64,000 nucleotides of DNA from Gandjariella thermophila (GTDB taxonomy: Bacteria > Actinomycetota > Actinomycetes > Mycobacteriales > Pseudonocardiaceae), in NCBI RefSeq assembly GCF_005405885.1, contig NZ_BJFL01000018.1:48024-112023 (forward strand), written 5' to 3'. Position numbers and translations under genes: made by a program. Below the pieces are notes generated by a model. That model was given only the letters and a program-made list of their open reading frames with translations, did not search any database and was not told where the DNA came from. Shown piece by piece: positions 40,581 to 49,372 of the stretch; position 1 is the first letter of the stretch; the number at the start of each line of letters is the position of its first letter.

Positions 40581-41363
40581 TCACTCCGACTCCCCGAGGA
40601 AGAACTTCAGGTAGCGGCGGTCCACCCGGTCCAGGGAGAGCAGCACGAACAGGTCGGCAACGCCGAAGTCGGGGTCGTGCGCGGGCCGGCCGCACACCCA
40701 CGCACCCAGCCGCAGGTAGCCCTTGAGCAGCGGGGGCAGCACGGTGCGCGGCGGGCGCGACGCGGCGTCGACGTCCCACGGCAGCAGCGGGTGCACCCGG
40801 TACTCCTCGGGGGCGTAGTGCTTGGCGTGCACCAGGTCCCACACCCCGGCGGCGAGCGCGCCACCGTCGGAGAGCGGTACCGAGGCGCAGCCGGCCAGCC
40901 ACGCGTGCCCGGAGAGCAGCATGTAGCGGGCGATGCCCGCCCACACCAGCCCCACCACGGCGCCGGTGCGGTGGTCGGGGTGCACGCACGAGCGGCCGGT
41001 TTCCACCAGCGCGGGCCGCAGCTCGGCCAGCGCGCCGAGGTCGAATTCGGTCTCCGAATACAGCCGGCCGGCCTCGGCGGCCCGTTCCGGCGGAAGCATC
41101 CGGTAGCACCCGACGATTTCCTCGGTGCGGTCGTCCCGCACCACCAGGTGGTCGCAGAACTCGTCGAACTCGTCGGAGTCGACGCCCGGCTCCGCCGCGT
41201 GCAGCGTGGCGCCCATCTCATCGGCGAACACGCGGTACCGCAGGCGCTGCGCCGCGCGGACCTCCTCGCTGTCACGCGCCACGAGCAGGGAATAGCGGGG
41301 GGCGTCCTGCGGCAGGTCGGTTCCCGGCTTTGCGGTGCTCACCAGGAGCTGCGACTGAGTCAT
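40581..41363 (-). CDS. OlsB-like GNAT acyltransferase
   Basis: A 260-aa protein of the Acetyltransf_5 (OlsB/autoinducer-synthase-like) group. Seen: RYSLLVARDSEEVRAAQRLR, YRVFADEMGATLHA, DEFCDHLVVRD, and SCVHPDHRTGAVVGLVWAGI, characteristic of ornithine-acyl-ACP N-acyltransferases. It would make lyso-ornithine lipid, which the downstream PlsC-type enzyme would acylate; the amino-acid acceptor is not certain. About 220 bp separate it from the etfA stop, with nothing recognisable. Confidence 0.85.
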   Translation of the reverse strand: MTQSQLLVSTAKPGTDLPQDAPRYSLLVARDSEEVRAAQRLRYRVFADEMGATLHAAEPGVDSDEFDEFCDHLVVRDDRTEEIVGCYRMLPPERAAEAGRLYSETEFDLGALAELRPALVETGRSCVHPDHRTGAVVGLVWAGIARYMLLSGHAWLAGCASVPLSDGGALAAGVWDLVHAKHYAPEEYRVHPLLPWDVDAASRPPRTVLPPLLKGYLRLGAWVCGRPAHDPDFGVADLFVLLSLDRVDRRYLKFFLGESE

Positions 41364-41585
41364 GAAAACTGGTGTACCTGCTCCGCAGCAATGAGTGAGC
41401 GGATTGCGGATGACACCCCGGTGGAAAGTCGGTGAATCCCCGGTTTGGGTGGGAAAAGCCGAAGCGTGTTCGCAGATCCCGGCGGTGCCGGGCGCGGGAT
41501 CGCGGCGCGTTCAGGGGCGCACAACAGCGAGAAGCGGTTCCCGGGCGGGCGCCGGGAACCGCTTCTCGCGGGCTCGGGCGGGTGT

Positions 41586-42554
41586 TCAGCCCTTGCGCTT
41601 GGTGACCTCCTCGGTCAGCTGCGGCGCGACCTTGAAGAGGTCGCCGACCACGCCGAAGTCGGCGATCTCGAAGATCGGCGCCTCCGGGTCCTTGTTGACC
41701 GCGACGATCGTCTTGGAGGTCTGCATGCCGGCGCGGTGCTGAATGGCGCCGGAGATGCCCAGCGCGATGTACAGCTGCGGGGACACGGTCTTGCCGGTCT
41801 GCCCGACCTGGAACTGGTGCGGGTAGTAGCCGGAGTCGACCGCGGCCCGGGACGCGCCGACCGCGGCGCCCAGGGCGTCGGCCAGCTTCTCCACGATCTC
41901 GAAGTTCTCCGCGCTGCCGACACCGCGGCCGCCGGAGACCACCACGGACGCCTCGGTCAGCTCCGGCCGGTCGCCGCCGACCACCGGCTGCCGGTCAGTG
42001 ATCCGGCCGTGCTTGGCGGCGTCCAGCGCGGGCAGTTCGACGGACTCCTCCGCCGCCGCGCCCTCGGCCGGCTCCACGTCGATCGAGCCGGGCCGCACGC
42101 TGATCACCGGGGTGCCCTTGGTGGCCTTGGCCTTGACCACGTACGAGCCACCGAAGACGGACTGGGTGACCACCACGTCGCCGCCGTCGGCGACCACGTC
42201 CACCGCCTCGACCAGCAGGCCGCCGCCGATGCGCACGGCCAGCCGGCCGGCCACCTCCTTGCCCTCCAGGGTGGACGGCACCAGCACCGCGGCCGGCGAG
42301 ACCCGCTCGGCCAGCGTGGCCAGCGCATCGACCTTCGGCGTGACCAGGACGTTGGTCGCCTCGTCTGACTCGGCCGCGTACACCTTCGCCGCGCCGTGCC
42401 TGGCCAGCGCGTCGCGCAGCTTCGCCGCCGTGCCGGGCGCGCCGACCACGACCGCGGCGGGCTCACCGAGCCGGCGGGCGGCGGACAGCAGCTCGAAGGT
42501 GACCTTCTTGGCCTCGCCGTCGGTGTGGTCGACGAGGACCAGGACCTCGGACAT
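41586..42554 (-). CDS. etfA: Electron transfer flavoprotein alpha subunit
   Basis: EtfA (322 aa) binds FAD in the heterodimer that carries electrons from acyl-CoA dehydrogenases to the respiratory chain. Seen: the C-terminal FAD-binding stretch SGGRGVGSAENFEIVEKLAD, the QFQVGQTGKTVSPQLYIA motif and GISGAIQHRAGM. ATG 42554 follows GGAGA. It is 28 nt downstream of etfB, one operon. Confidence 0.97.
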   Translation of the reverse strand: MSEVLVLVDHTDGEAKKVTFELLSAARRLGEPAAVVVGAPGTAAKLRDALARHGAAKVYAAESDEATNVLVTPKVDALATLAERVSPAAVLVPSTLEGKEVAGRLAVRIGGGLLVEAVDVVADGGDVVVTQSVFGGSYVVKAKATKGTPVISVRPGSIDVEPAEGAAAEESVELPALDAAKHGRITDRQPVVGGDRPELTEASVVVSGGRGVGSAENFEIVEKLADALGAAVGASRAAVDSGYYPHQFQVGQTGKTVSPQLYIALGISGAIQHRAGMQTSKTIVAVNKDPEAPIFEIADFGVVGDLFKVAPQLTEEVTKRKG

Positions 42555-42582
42555 TGGTGTCTCCTTCTCCTCGCTGCCTTCG

Positions 42583-43365
42583 TCAGATGAGCTTCTGGCC
42601 GACCAGGTACTCGGCGATCTTGGTGCCGCCGGTGCCGTCGTCCTCCACGCGCTCACCGGCGGTGCGCGGCGGCTTGGGCGCGGCCTCCAGCACGGTGGTC
42701 AGCGCGCCGGCCAGGCCCACCTCGCCGGCGTCGATGCCGAGGTCGGCGACGGTCACCGTGTTCACCGGCTTCTTCTTCGCCGCCATGATGCCCTTGAACG
42801 ACGGGTACCGCGGCTCGTTGATCTTCTCCGTGACGCTGACCACGGCCGGCAGGCTGGCCTGCACGGTGGTCAGGCCCTCCTCGGTCTCCCGCTCGACGGT
42901 CACCGTGGAGCCGTCGAAGGAGACCTTGCGCGCCTGGGTGAGCTGCGGCAGGCCGAGCAGTTCGGCGATCATCGCCGGCACCGCGCCGGCACGCCCGTCG
43001 GTGGCCTCGTTACCGGCGAGGATGAGGTCGTAGCCCTCGACGGTGCCGATCGCCTTGGCCAGCACCCTGGCGGTCTGCACGGCGTCCGAGCCGTGCAGCG
43101 CCTCGTCCGAGACGTGGACGGCCTTGTCCGCGCCCATCGACAGCGCCTTGCGAATGGCGTCGGTGGCCCGATCCGGACCCATGCTGACCACGGTCACCTC
43201 GCCACCTTGGGCCTCCTTGATCCGCAGCGCCTCCTCGACCGCGCGCTCGTTGATCTCGTCGAGCACGGCGTCGGCGGCCTCACGGTCGAGGGTGTGGTCG
43301 GCGTCCGTGAGTTTGCGCTCAGACCAGGTGTCGGGCACCTGCTTGACCAGGACGACGATGTTCAT
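42583..43365 (-). CDS. etfB: Electron transfer flavoprotein beta subunit
   Basis: EtfB (260 aa) is the AMP-binding partner of EtfA. Seen: N-terminus MNIVVLVKQVPDTWSERKL, the ETF-beta signature region (AVVSVTEKINEPRYPSFKGI) and the recognition-type loop PQLTQARKVSFDG. First gene of etfBA; a possible TetR-type operator lies about 115-140 bp upstream. Confidence 0.97.
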   Translation of the reverse strand: MNIVVLVKQVPDTWSERKLTDADHTLDREAADAVLDEINERAVEEALRIKEAQGGEVTVVSMGPDRATDAIRKALSMGADKAVHVSDEALHGSDAVQTARVLAKAIGTVEGYDLILAGNEATDGRAGAVPAMIAELLGLPQLTQARKVSFDGSTVTVERETEEGLTTVQASLPAVVSVTEKINEPRYPSFKGIMAAKKKPVNTVTVADLGIDAGEVGLAGALTTVLEAAPKPPRTAGERVEDDGTGGTKIAEYLVGQKLI

Positions 43366-43480
43366 GGGTCCTCTTCGACCTCCTGCGGATGGATGGCGTG
43401 TGGGCTGGTGACCCGCTGTTCGGCCAAGTGTCCTGACCCTGCCACGTCATCGCTTCCATGGCACGGTGGTGTCGAACACC

Positions 43481-43506
43481 CCGCATGTTACTAGCGAGTA
43501 ATGCGG
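43481..43506. promoter_or_regulatory. Inverted repeat TTACT-N4-AGTAA upstream of etfB
   Basis: TTACT-AGCG-AGTAA (43488-43501) is flanked by matching CCGCA (43481-43485) and TGCGG (43502-43506), with two extra bases on the left side. The form resembles operators of TetR-type lipid-metabolism repressors. The site lies between divergent etfB and degV. No other gene was seen in 43366-43650. Confidence 0.5.
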
Positions 43507-43638
43507 GTGCAAGCACCAGCAAGCGCAGTTGACGGTGATAGTACTCACGCGGGCCGGCTGCTCCGCCGCCGGACCGGCCGGCCGGGCATCCCATCGCTCG
43601 TGGCCGAACTGCAAACACAACGATTACCGCAGAGGGGC

Positions 43639-43644
43639 TAATCT
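43639..43644 (+). promoter_or_regulatory. -10 box (TAATCT) of degV, leaderless
   Basis: TAATCT ends 6 nt before the ATG at 43651. Confidence 0.45.
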
Positions 43645-43650
43645 CCCGCC

Positions 43651-44520
43651 ATGCAACGGCGAGTAGCAGTCGTCACGGACTCCACAGCGGACCTGCCGCG
43701 GGAGCTTGCGAGCCGACTGGGCGTCTCCGTCGTCCAGCTCCAGCTCCAGGTGGGCAGGACATGGAACGAGGAACTCCGGGTGCCCACCGAGCAGGTGGTC
43801 GGGGCCATGTACCACGACATTCCGGTGACCACCGCCCCGCCCAAGCCGGAGACCTTCTTCTGGGCCTACCAGGACCTGGCCTACCGGGGTCACGAGGCGA
43901 TCGTGTCGCTGCACATCTCGTCCCGGATGTCGGAGACCATCAAGGCCGCGCGCCAGGCGGCCCAGCAGGTCCGCACGCCGGTGTACGTGGTGGACTCGCT
44001 GACCACCGCGATGAGCCTGGGCTGGGCGGTGGTCGCCGCCGCCGAGGCCGCCGAGGCCGGCGGCGACGTGGCCGCCGTGATCGGGGCGGCGCAGCAGCGC
44101 TGCCGCGACACCATCCAGCTGCTCTACGTCGACACCCTCGAGTATCTGCGCCGGGGCGGCCGGATCGGCGCGGCCCGGGCCCTGCTGGGCACGGCGCTGT
44201 CCATCAAGCCGCTGCTCACCGTCGAGGAGGGCGAGGTGGCGCCGCTGGACCAGTTCCGTGGCGCGGAGCGGGCGGTGAAGAAGCTGGTCGAGTTCGCCGT
44301 GAAGAACGCGGGCAAGCGGCCGGTGGACATCGCCGTGGAACACTTCGCCGCACCCGAGCAGGCCGAGGCGCTGCTCCACCGGCTGCGCAAGAAGATTCCC
44401 AACGCCAGGGAGTTCGTCGCCACCCAGACCAGCACGATCATCGGAATCCACGTGGGCCCGGGCGCCCTCGGTGTCTCGGTGTCCCCGCTGGCCACCGACC
44501 GCACGCCGAGTCGGATCTGA
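43651..44520 (+). CDS. DegV family (fatty acid-binding) protein
   Basis: A 289-aa DegV protein, a family that binds fatty acids and, in Firmicutes, serves fatty acid kinase (FakB). Seen: N-terminus VAVVTDSTADLPRE, the ligand-loop region TTAPPKPETFFWAYQ, SLHISSRMSETIKAA, and C-terminal IIGIHVGPGALGVSV. No FakA-like kinase is present in the window. Divergent from etfBA with an operator-like element between them, so a lipid-linked role is plausible. Confidence 0.92.
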   Translation: MQRRVAVVTDSTADLPRELASRLGVSVVQLQLQVGRTWNEELRVPTEQVVGAMYHDIPVTTAPPKPETFFWAYQDLAYRGHEAIVSLHISSRMSETIKAARQAAQQVRTPVYVVDSLTTAMSLGWAVVAAAEAAEAGGDVAAVIGAAQQRCRDTIQLLYVDTLEYLRRGGRIGAARALLGTALSIKPLLTVEEGEVAPLDQFRGAERAVKKLVEFAVKNAGKRPVDIAVEHFAAPEQAEALLHRLRKKIPNAREFVATQTSTIIGIHVGPGALGVSVSPLATDRTPSRI

Positions 44521-44561
44521 TCCCGACCGCGGCGCCGGTCGGCCGGTTCGGCCGGGTTCGG

Positions 44562-45089
44562 TCAGCCGGGTTCGGGGAGGGATAACAGCGCGGGGATCAC
44601 CTCCGCCGGATGGCCCTCCTGGTTGAACACCAGCTCCCCGGCCCGGTCGCCGACCAGCAGGGCGCGGGCCACGACCACGCGGTCCGGCCCGTAGATCCGG
44701 ATGACGTCGAGGTAACCCAGGCCGGTGCGAAGGCCCTGGACGGCGACCAGTTCGCCGCGGACGTGTACCGGCCGGAAGTGCCAGCCGGAGTCGGTACGTT
44801 CGGCGATCGCCAGCAGCGGCGCCAGTTCCGGATACTCGGCGATCGCCTGGTACGGATCGATCGACCGCGGGTCGGGCACGTCGGCGGCGCCAGTTCCGGT
44901 GTCCGGAGAACCGGCACCGTCCGCCGCCGCGGCAGGGAATACGCCGGCTGTATTGACCGCCGCCTCCGCGGGAGGGAATCCGCCGGCGGGGCCGTATGCC
45001 GCCGCGGGAAAGCGAGGCTCCTCGGGGCGGTCCCCCGGTTCGGTCGCGCCGGGGCACGCGGAACGTCGGGTCCCGTTGCAGTCACGCAC
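44562..45089 (-). CDS. Hypothetical protein with low-complexity N-terminus
   Basis: A 175-aa protein. The first ~85 residues are Ala/Gly/Pro-rich and probably disordered; the last ~90 residues form a compact-looking domain (DPYQAIAEYPELAPLLAIAE; GWHFRPVHVRGELVAVQGLR; DVIRIYGPDRVVVARAL; GELVFNQEGHPAEVIPALLS). The family is not recognised. GTG 45089 is chosen because TAGCCT lies 8 nt upstream; the longer frame to 45140 would cross that box. It is downstream of the XRE regulator gene on the same strand, and could be its partner, as XRE genes are often followed by small proteins. Confidence 0.65.
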   Translation of the reverse strand: MRDCNGTRRSACPGATEPGDRPEEPRFPAAAYGPAGGFPPAEAAVNTAGVFPAAAADGAGSPDTGTGAADVPDPRSIDPYQAIAEYPELAPLLAIAERTDSGWHFRPVHVRGELVAVQGLRTGLGYLDVIRIYGPDRVVVARALLVGDRAGELVFNQEGHPAEVIPALLSLPEPG

Positions 45090-45097
45090 GTGGGCCG

Positions 45098-45103
45098 AGG
45101 CTA
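45098..45103 (-). promoter_or_regulatory. -10 box (TAGCCT) of the 175-aa protein gene, leaderless
   Basis: On the minus strand TAGCCT ends 8 nt before GTG 45089; no ribosome site is seen. Confidence 0.45.
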
Positions 45104-45152
45104 GAAGTGGTGGCGCGGCGAAGTTGTCCCTGCGGGACACACCGCCCGCTCA

Positions 45153-46367
45153 TCACCCGGTAGGCGCAACACCCATCCGCCAGGCCAGGCCACGCAGCTC
45201 CCGGCCGCCGGCGTCCCGGCGGGCCGTGGTGAGCAGGTTGGCCACCGTCTCCCGGACGAACACGTTGTGCCGCACCCGTTGCGGCGCGATGGACTCCGCC
45301 TTCACCAGCGCGCGGATGCCCTCCTCCCGGGTGGCCCGCTCGGCGACCAGCGCGCGCCCGAGATCCGAGTAGAACATCGCCTGCCGCGCCGCCGCCGGGA
45401 TCGCCTCCGGCCGCACCCCGCGGGCCAGCTCCGCCACCTTCGGTCCCTCGCCCAGTTCGGTGGCCAGGCTGACCCGCCACACGCCCACGTTGTCCGGACC
45501 GAAGTAGAGGTAGCCGAAGTTCTCCCGGTGCTCGGGCAGCCGCGCGGCGACGTCCTCCGCCTCGGCCAGGTGGGCCCGGGTCTCCTCGGCCCGCCCCTGC
45601 GCCGCGCACGCCAGCGCGGCGTTGAGCTGCAACATGCCGTAGACCTGGGCGGCGTTGGATTCGGCCAGGTGCGGCCGCAGCTCGTCCGCGGCCCGCACGC
45701 TGAGCTGGTACGCCAGCCGCCGGGTGAGGTGCCCGCAGACGTGTCCCCGCATCCATGCCGTCACGCCGAGCCAGGCCGGGTCGCCCAGCTCCTCGGCCAC
45801 CGTCTGGGCCAGCCGCACCGCGAGCAGTGGCAGCCCGCGCACGCCCTGGTTCCTGGTGAGCACCGCGGCCGCGTGGTAGGCGTGCAGCAGGCCGACCAGC
45901 GCCTCCCGCCGCCGCCTCGGGTCGCGCACGTAGGTGGCGTGCAGCTCGGCCAGCAGGCCGGGCACGATCGTGCCCTGCTCGGCGTAGTCGGCGCGGGCCC
46001 GCACCACCTCGTTGAGGTGCCGAAGCGCGGCGACCAGCTCCGGCCACGGCCGCGGCGTCACCTCCGGGTCGGTGCCCAGCTCGTACTCCGCCAGCGCGGT
46101 CTCCACGCCCGCGACCGCGGCGTGCGCGTCACTGGACGGCGGGTCGGACGGCGGGTACGGCTGGCCGGTCAGCTCGGTCGGCGACACCCGCAGTGAGCGG
46201 GCCAGGGCGTCCAGCACGGACCGCTTGGTCACCGGCTTCTCGCCGCGCTCGATCTTGGCCAGGTAGCCCCAGGACAGCCCGGACAGCTCGGCTACGGCGC
46301 GGATGCTGAGCTGCCGCCAGGAGCGGATCTCGCGTAGCCGCCGGCCGATCTCGTGCCCGTCGTCCAT
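45153..46367 (-). CDS. XRE-family HTH regulator with TPR-like region
   Basis: A 404-aa regulator: N-terminal HTH (REIRSWRQLSIRAVAELSGL ... SWGYLAKIERGEKPV, residues 12-46) and a long helical, TPR-like C-terminus. ATG 46367 has GGAGG 7 nt upstream. Two CCGATCGG palindromes immediately upstream suggest autoregulation. It is divergent from the glycosyltransferase gene. Target and signal unknown. Confidence 0.9.
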   Translation of the reverse strand: MDDGHEIGRRLREIRSWRQLSIRAVAELSGLSWGYLAKIERGEKPVTKRSVLDALARSLRVSPTELTGQPYPPSDPPSSDAHAAVAGVETALAEYELGTDPEVTPRPWPELVAALRHLNEVVRARADYAEQGTIVPGLLAELHATYVRDPRRRREALVGLLHAYHAAAVLTRNQGVRGLPLLAVRLAQTVAEELGDPAWLGVTAWMRGHVCGHLTRRLAYQLSVRAADELRPHLAESNAAQVYGMLQLNAALACAAQGRAEETRAHLAEAEDVAARLPEHRENFGYLYFGPDNVGVWRVSLATELGEGPKVAELARGVRPEAIPAAARQAMFYSDLGRALVAERATREEGIRALVKAESIAPQRVRHNVFVRETVANLLTTARRDAGGRELRGLAWRMGVAPTG

Positions 46368-46379
46368 GCCGCCACCTCC

Positions 46380-46399
46380 CCGATCGGCTCACCGATCGG
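46380..46399. promoter_or_regulatory. Tandem CCGATCGG palindromes
   Basis: CCGATCGG occurs at 46380-46387 and 46392-46399, with 4 bp between copies, directly upstream of the XRE regulator's ribosome site. It may be a dimer-of-dimers operator. Confidence 0.4.
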
Positions 46400-46584
46400 C
46401 CAAATGGTGCCTGCCGCGGCGGGCACGGGAGGTAACAGCGCGGCGACAATTCGTCGTCAGCAGGTTACCGAACAGTCTCCCCCGCCGGCCGCCGTTCGGC
46501 GCATCGGACGCGGGGACCGGCGCGTGGCCGGGCCGGGGCGGATGCGGATAACGTCGTCCGGTCCGCCGGGCGAGGAGGCTGCTG

Positions 46585-47916
46585 ATGCGCGTGTTGATGC
46601 TGTCCTGGGAATACCCGCCGGTGGTGGTTGGCGGGCTGGGCCGGCACGTGCACGCGCTGGCCGCGCGGCTCGCCGAGCAGGGGCACGACGTGGTGGTGCT
46701 GTGCCGGCAGCCGTTCGGCACCGACGCGGTGACCCACCCGACCGAGGACACCGTGGTGGCCGGGGTGCGCGTGCTGCGGGTGGCCGAGGACCCGCCGCAC
46801 CTGACCTTCGAGCGGGACCTGGTGGCGTGGACGCTGGCCATGGGGCACGCCATGGTGCGGGCCGGGTACGCGCTGCTGGCCTCGGGCTGGCGGCCGGACG
46901 TGGTGCACGCGCACGACTGGCTGGTGACCCATCCGGCCGTGGCGCTGGCCGAGGCCGGCGGGGTGCCCCTGGTGGCGACGGTGCATGCCACCGAGGCCGG
47001 CCGGCACCGCGGCTGGCTGTCCCAGCCGCTCAACCAGCAGGTGCACTCGGTGGAATGGTGGCTGGCCAACCGGGCCGACGCACTGATCACCTGCTCGGCG
47101 GCGATGCGCGCGGAGGTGGCGCACCTGTTCGAGGTGGATCCCGCGGCGATCACCGTGCTGCCCAACGGGATCGATCCGCGCCGGTGGCGGGTGCGGCGCG
47201 CCGAGGTGGCCGCGGCCCGCCGACGCGCTCTTTCCCGCGGAGGCGGCAAACAGCACGGCCGGCGGCACGGCGGCGACGGCGGCGACGGCGGCGACGGCGG
47301 CGACGGCGGCGACGGCGGCCCGCTGCTGGTCTGCTTCGGCCGGCTGGAGTGGGAGAAGGGGGTGCACGACCTGATCGCCGCGCTGCCCCGGATCCGCCGC
47401 CACCATCCCGGCACCCGGCTGGTCGTCGCCGGCCAGGGCACGTATGCGGGTGCGCTGGCCGAGGACGCCCGCCGGCTGCGGGTGCGCCGCGCGGTGGACT
47501 TCGCCGGCTACCTGCCGGACCGCGATCTGGCCGCGCTGCTCGCCGCCGCGGACGCCGTGGTGCTGCCGAGCAGGTACGAGCCGTTCGGCATGGTGGCGCT
47601 GGAGGCCGCGGCGGCAGGCGTCCCGCTGGTGGCGTCCACCGCGGGCGGGCTGGGCGAGGTGGTGGTGGACGGCGACACCGGGCTGTCCTTCGCCCCGGCC
47701 GACGTGGCCGGTATCGCGGACGCGGTACGCGCCGTGCTGGACGATCCGCCGGCCGCACGCCGCCGGGCCCGCGCCGCCCGGGCACGGCTGGCCACCGACT
47801 TCGACTGGTCCCGGATCGCCGCGGCCACCGCCGAGGTCTACGCGGCGGCCACGGTCCGGCCGGCCACCCCGCTCGGCCGCCCGAAGATCGCCACCGGGAA
47901 CGCCTTCGACGGCTGA
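46585..47916 (+). CDS. GT4 glycosyltransferase (Rv3032-like alpha-1,4-glucosyltransferase)
   Basis: A 443-aa GT-B glycosyltransferase. Seen: N-terminus MLSWEYPPVVVGGLGRHVHA with the glycogen synthase-type GGLGxH loop, nucleotide-sugar region RLEWEKGVHDLIAALP, and the C-terminal E-x7-E in EPFGMVALEA (SRYEPFGMVALEAAAAGVPL). The Rv3032 homolog makes alpha-1,4-glucan for glycogen/methylglucose lipopolysaccharide. A GGD-repeat of five units (47269-47319) sits between the two Rossmann domains. RBS GAGGAGG and TAACGT (46549-46554) give a normal promoter and start. Confidence 0.9.
   Translation: MRVLMLSWEYPPVVVGGLGRHVHALAARLAEQGHDVVVLCRQPFGTDAVTHPTEDTVVAGVRVLRVAEDPPHLTFERDLVAWTLAMGHAMVRAGYALLASGWRPDVVHAHDWLVTHPAVALAEAGGVPLVATVHATEAGRHRGWLSQPLNQQVHSVEWWLANRADALITCSAAMRAEVAHLFEVDPAAITVLPNGIDPRRWRVRRAEVAAARRRALSRGGGKQHGRRHGGDGGDGGDGGDGGDGGPLLVCFGRLEWEKGVHDLIAALPRIRRHHPGTRLVVAGQGTYAGALAEDARRLRVRRAVDFAGYLPDRDLAALLAAADAVVLPSRYEPFGMVALEAAAAGVPLVASTAGGLGEVVVDGDTGLSFAPADVAGIADAVRAVLDDPPAARRRARAARARLATDFDWSRIAAATAEVYAAATVRPATPLGRPKIATGNAFDG
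47269..47319 (+). repeat. 9-bp tandem repeat encoding (Gly-Gly-Asp)5
   Basis: GGCGGCGAC is repeated five times (47269-47313) followed by GGCGGC, giving GGDGGDGGDGGDGGDGG in the linker of the glycosyltransferase. The exact repetition predicts length changes between strains by slippage, without frameshift. Confidence 0.85.
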
Positions 47917-47957
47917 TCCGCTGGCCCGCGCGGGCCGGCGTGGGCGAGGATCAGGGG

Positions 47958-48959
47958 GTGACGTCCCCGGCAACACCGTTGATCATCGACACCGACCCCG
48001 GCGTGGACGACGCGTTCGCCATCGCGCTGGCCGCGACCAGCCCGGCGATCGACCTGCTCGCGGTGAGCGCGGTCTACGGCAACGTGACGCTCGCCGGCAC
48101 CACGGCCAACGCGCTGCGGGTCCTCGCCGCGACCGGCCGGGCGGACGTGCCCGTGCTGGTCGGGGCGGAGCGCCCACTGGTGCACCCGCAGCCGCACCGC
48201 GCGAGCCACGTGCACGGCGCCGACGGACTGTCCGGCCGGGCCGGCACGCTGCCCGAACCGGGTCGCGCCGCGGAACCCGGCGACGGCGTGGCCCGGCTGG
48301 CCGCGCTGCTGCACGCCACCGAGCGGCCGGTCACCCTGGCCGCGATCGGTCCGCTCACCAACGTCGCGCTGCTGCTGGCCGCGCACCCCTCGGTGCGGCC
48401 GAAGATCGACCGGCTGGTGGTCATGGGTGGCGGGCTGGACGGCGGCAACGTCACCGCGGCCGCCGAGTTCAACGTGTGGAGCGACCCGGAGGCGGCGCAC
48501 CGGGTGCTGGCCGAGGAGGACGTGCCGACCGTGCTGGTACCGCTGGATCTGACGCACCGCTGCGCGGTCGACGCCGGCTGGCTGGACCGGCTGGCCGAGT
48601 CCGGGCCGCTGGGCGCGGCGCTGGTCGGGCTCACCCCGAGCTACCGGGAGAACTACCGCCGCATGCTGGGCATCGACGGCATGGTGCTGCACGACGCGGT
48701 GGCGCTGGCCGAGGCGGTCCGGCCGGGCATCCTGCGCACCGAGCCGATGCCGCTTTCTGTCGAGTGCTCCTTCGGACCGGGCCGCGGCGCGGTGCTGCCC
48801 GACCGCCGCCCGGCACGGGTCCGGGAGGCGGCCGGCCGCACCGGCCGCCCGGTGGACGTGGCCGTCGACGTGGACCTCGCGGTGCTACGCGAGTTCCTGC
48901 TCGACCGGCTCGCCACCGCCCGCCCCTCCGGCGCGGTGTCACCGGCCGGCAACCGTTGA
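47958..48959 (+). CDS. Inosine-uridine-type nucleoside hydrolase
   Basis: A 333-aa nucleoside N-ribohydrolase. Seen: the calcium/ribose-binding motif IIDTDPGVDDAFA (Asp11, Asp13, Asp17, Asp18), a conserved AIGPLTNVALLL, and VVMGGGLDGGNVTAAAEFNV and DPEAAHRVL. It hydrolyses nucleosides to base and ribose; specificity cannot be predicted. GTG 47958 has GAGGA at 7 nt. It starts 41 nt after the glycosyltransferase stop, so it may be co-transcribed. Confidence 0.93.
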   Translation: MTSPATPLIIDTDPGVDDAFAIALAATSPAIDLLAVSAVYGNVTLAGTTANALRVLAATGRADVPVLVGAERPLVHPQPHRASHVHGADGLSGRAGTLPEPGRAAEPGDGVARLAALLHATERPVTLAAIGPLTNVALLLAAHPSVRPKIDRLVVMGGGLDGGNVTAAAEFNVWSDPEAAHRVLAEEDVPTVLVPLDLTHRCAVDAGWLDRLAESGPLGAALVGLTPSYRENYRRMLGIDGMVLHDAVALAEAVRPGILRTEPMPLSVECSFGPGRGAVLPDRRPARVREAAGRTGRPVDVAVDVDLAVLREFLLDRLATARPSGAVSPAGNR

Positions 48960-49372
48960 CGCCGACCGGGCCGGGGCGACTTTCCGGAGTCCGCGCCGAC
49001 CGTCGCGGAAATGTCCGCGGATAGCGGCGGATTGCGCGATCTGGTCGCCTCCGCCTCGCACTGGGGTCAGCGGGACCCACGGCAGACACCAGGACCCCGG
49101 TCGCGATGACTGGGGTTCCGTCGTGTTTTGGCCGTCAGCGCCCCAGGACGGGGGCAAGCTGCTTGAGTATGTAGGCACCCGCACCAACGCGACTCGGCGT
49201 CGTTGGGGTCGGTGACTTCCACTGAAGATCGAGTAGTGGAAGCTGCGGGTGCGGCTGAGTTCCCCGTTGGTGCCGGATGACCGCTGGATGGCCGACGCCG
49301 CACGCGCGGCGGGCCTGCCGGTAGCCATGCCCGGCATGGAATGAGCATCTCCGCCTGACGTGGGGTCGGCTG
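48960..49372. other. 413-bp region with probable gene remnant
   Basis: No intact gene. GC is visibly lower in 49080-49330. On the plus strand a frame opening after TAG at 49234-49236 encodes a protein-like tail (WKLRVRLSSPLVPDDRWMAD to MPGME), stop near 49343, but has no start region. An 8-bp inverted repeat (CTTCCACT 49216-49223, AGTGGAAG 49235-49242) lies just before it. It may be the decayed end of a lost gene; the family is not recognised. Confidence 0.4.

Noticed and set aside
48960..49372. Insertion sequence
   Set aside because: No terminal inverted repeats of suitable size, no target duplication and no transposase frame were seen.
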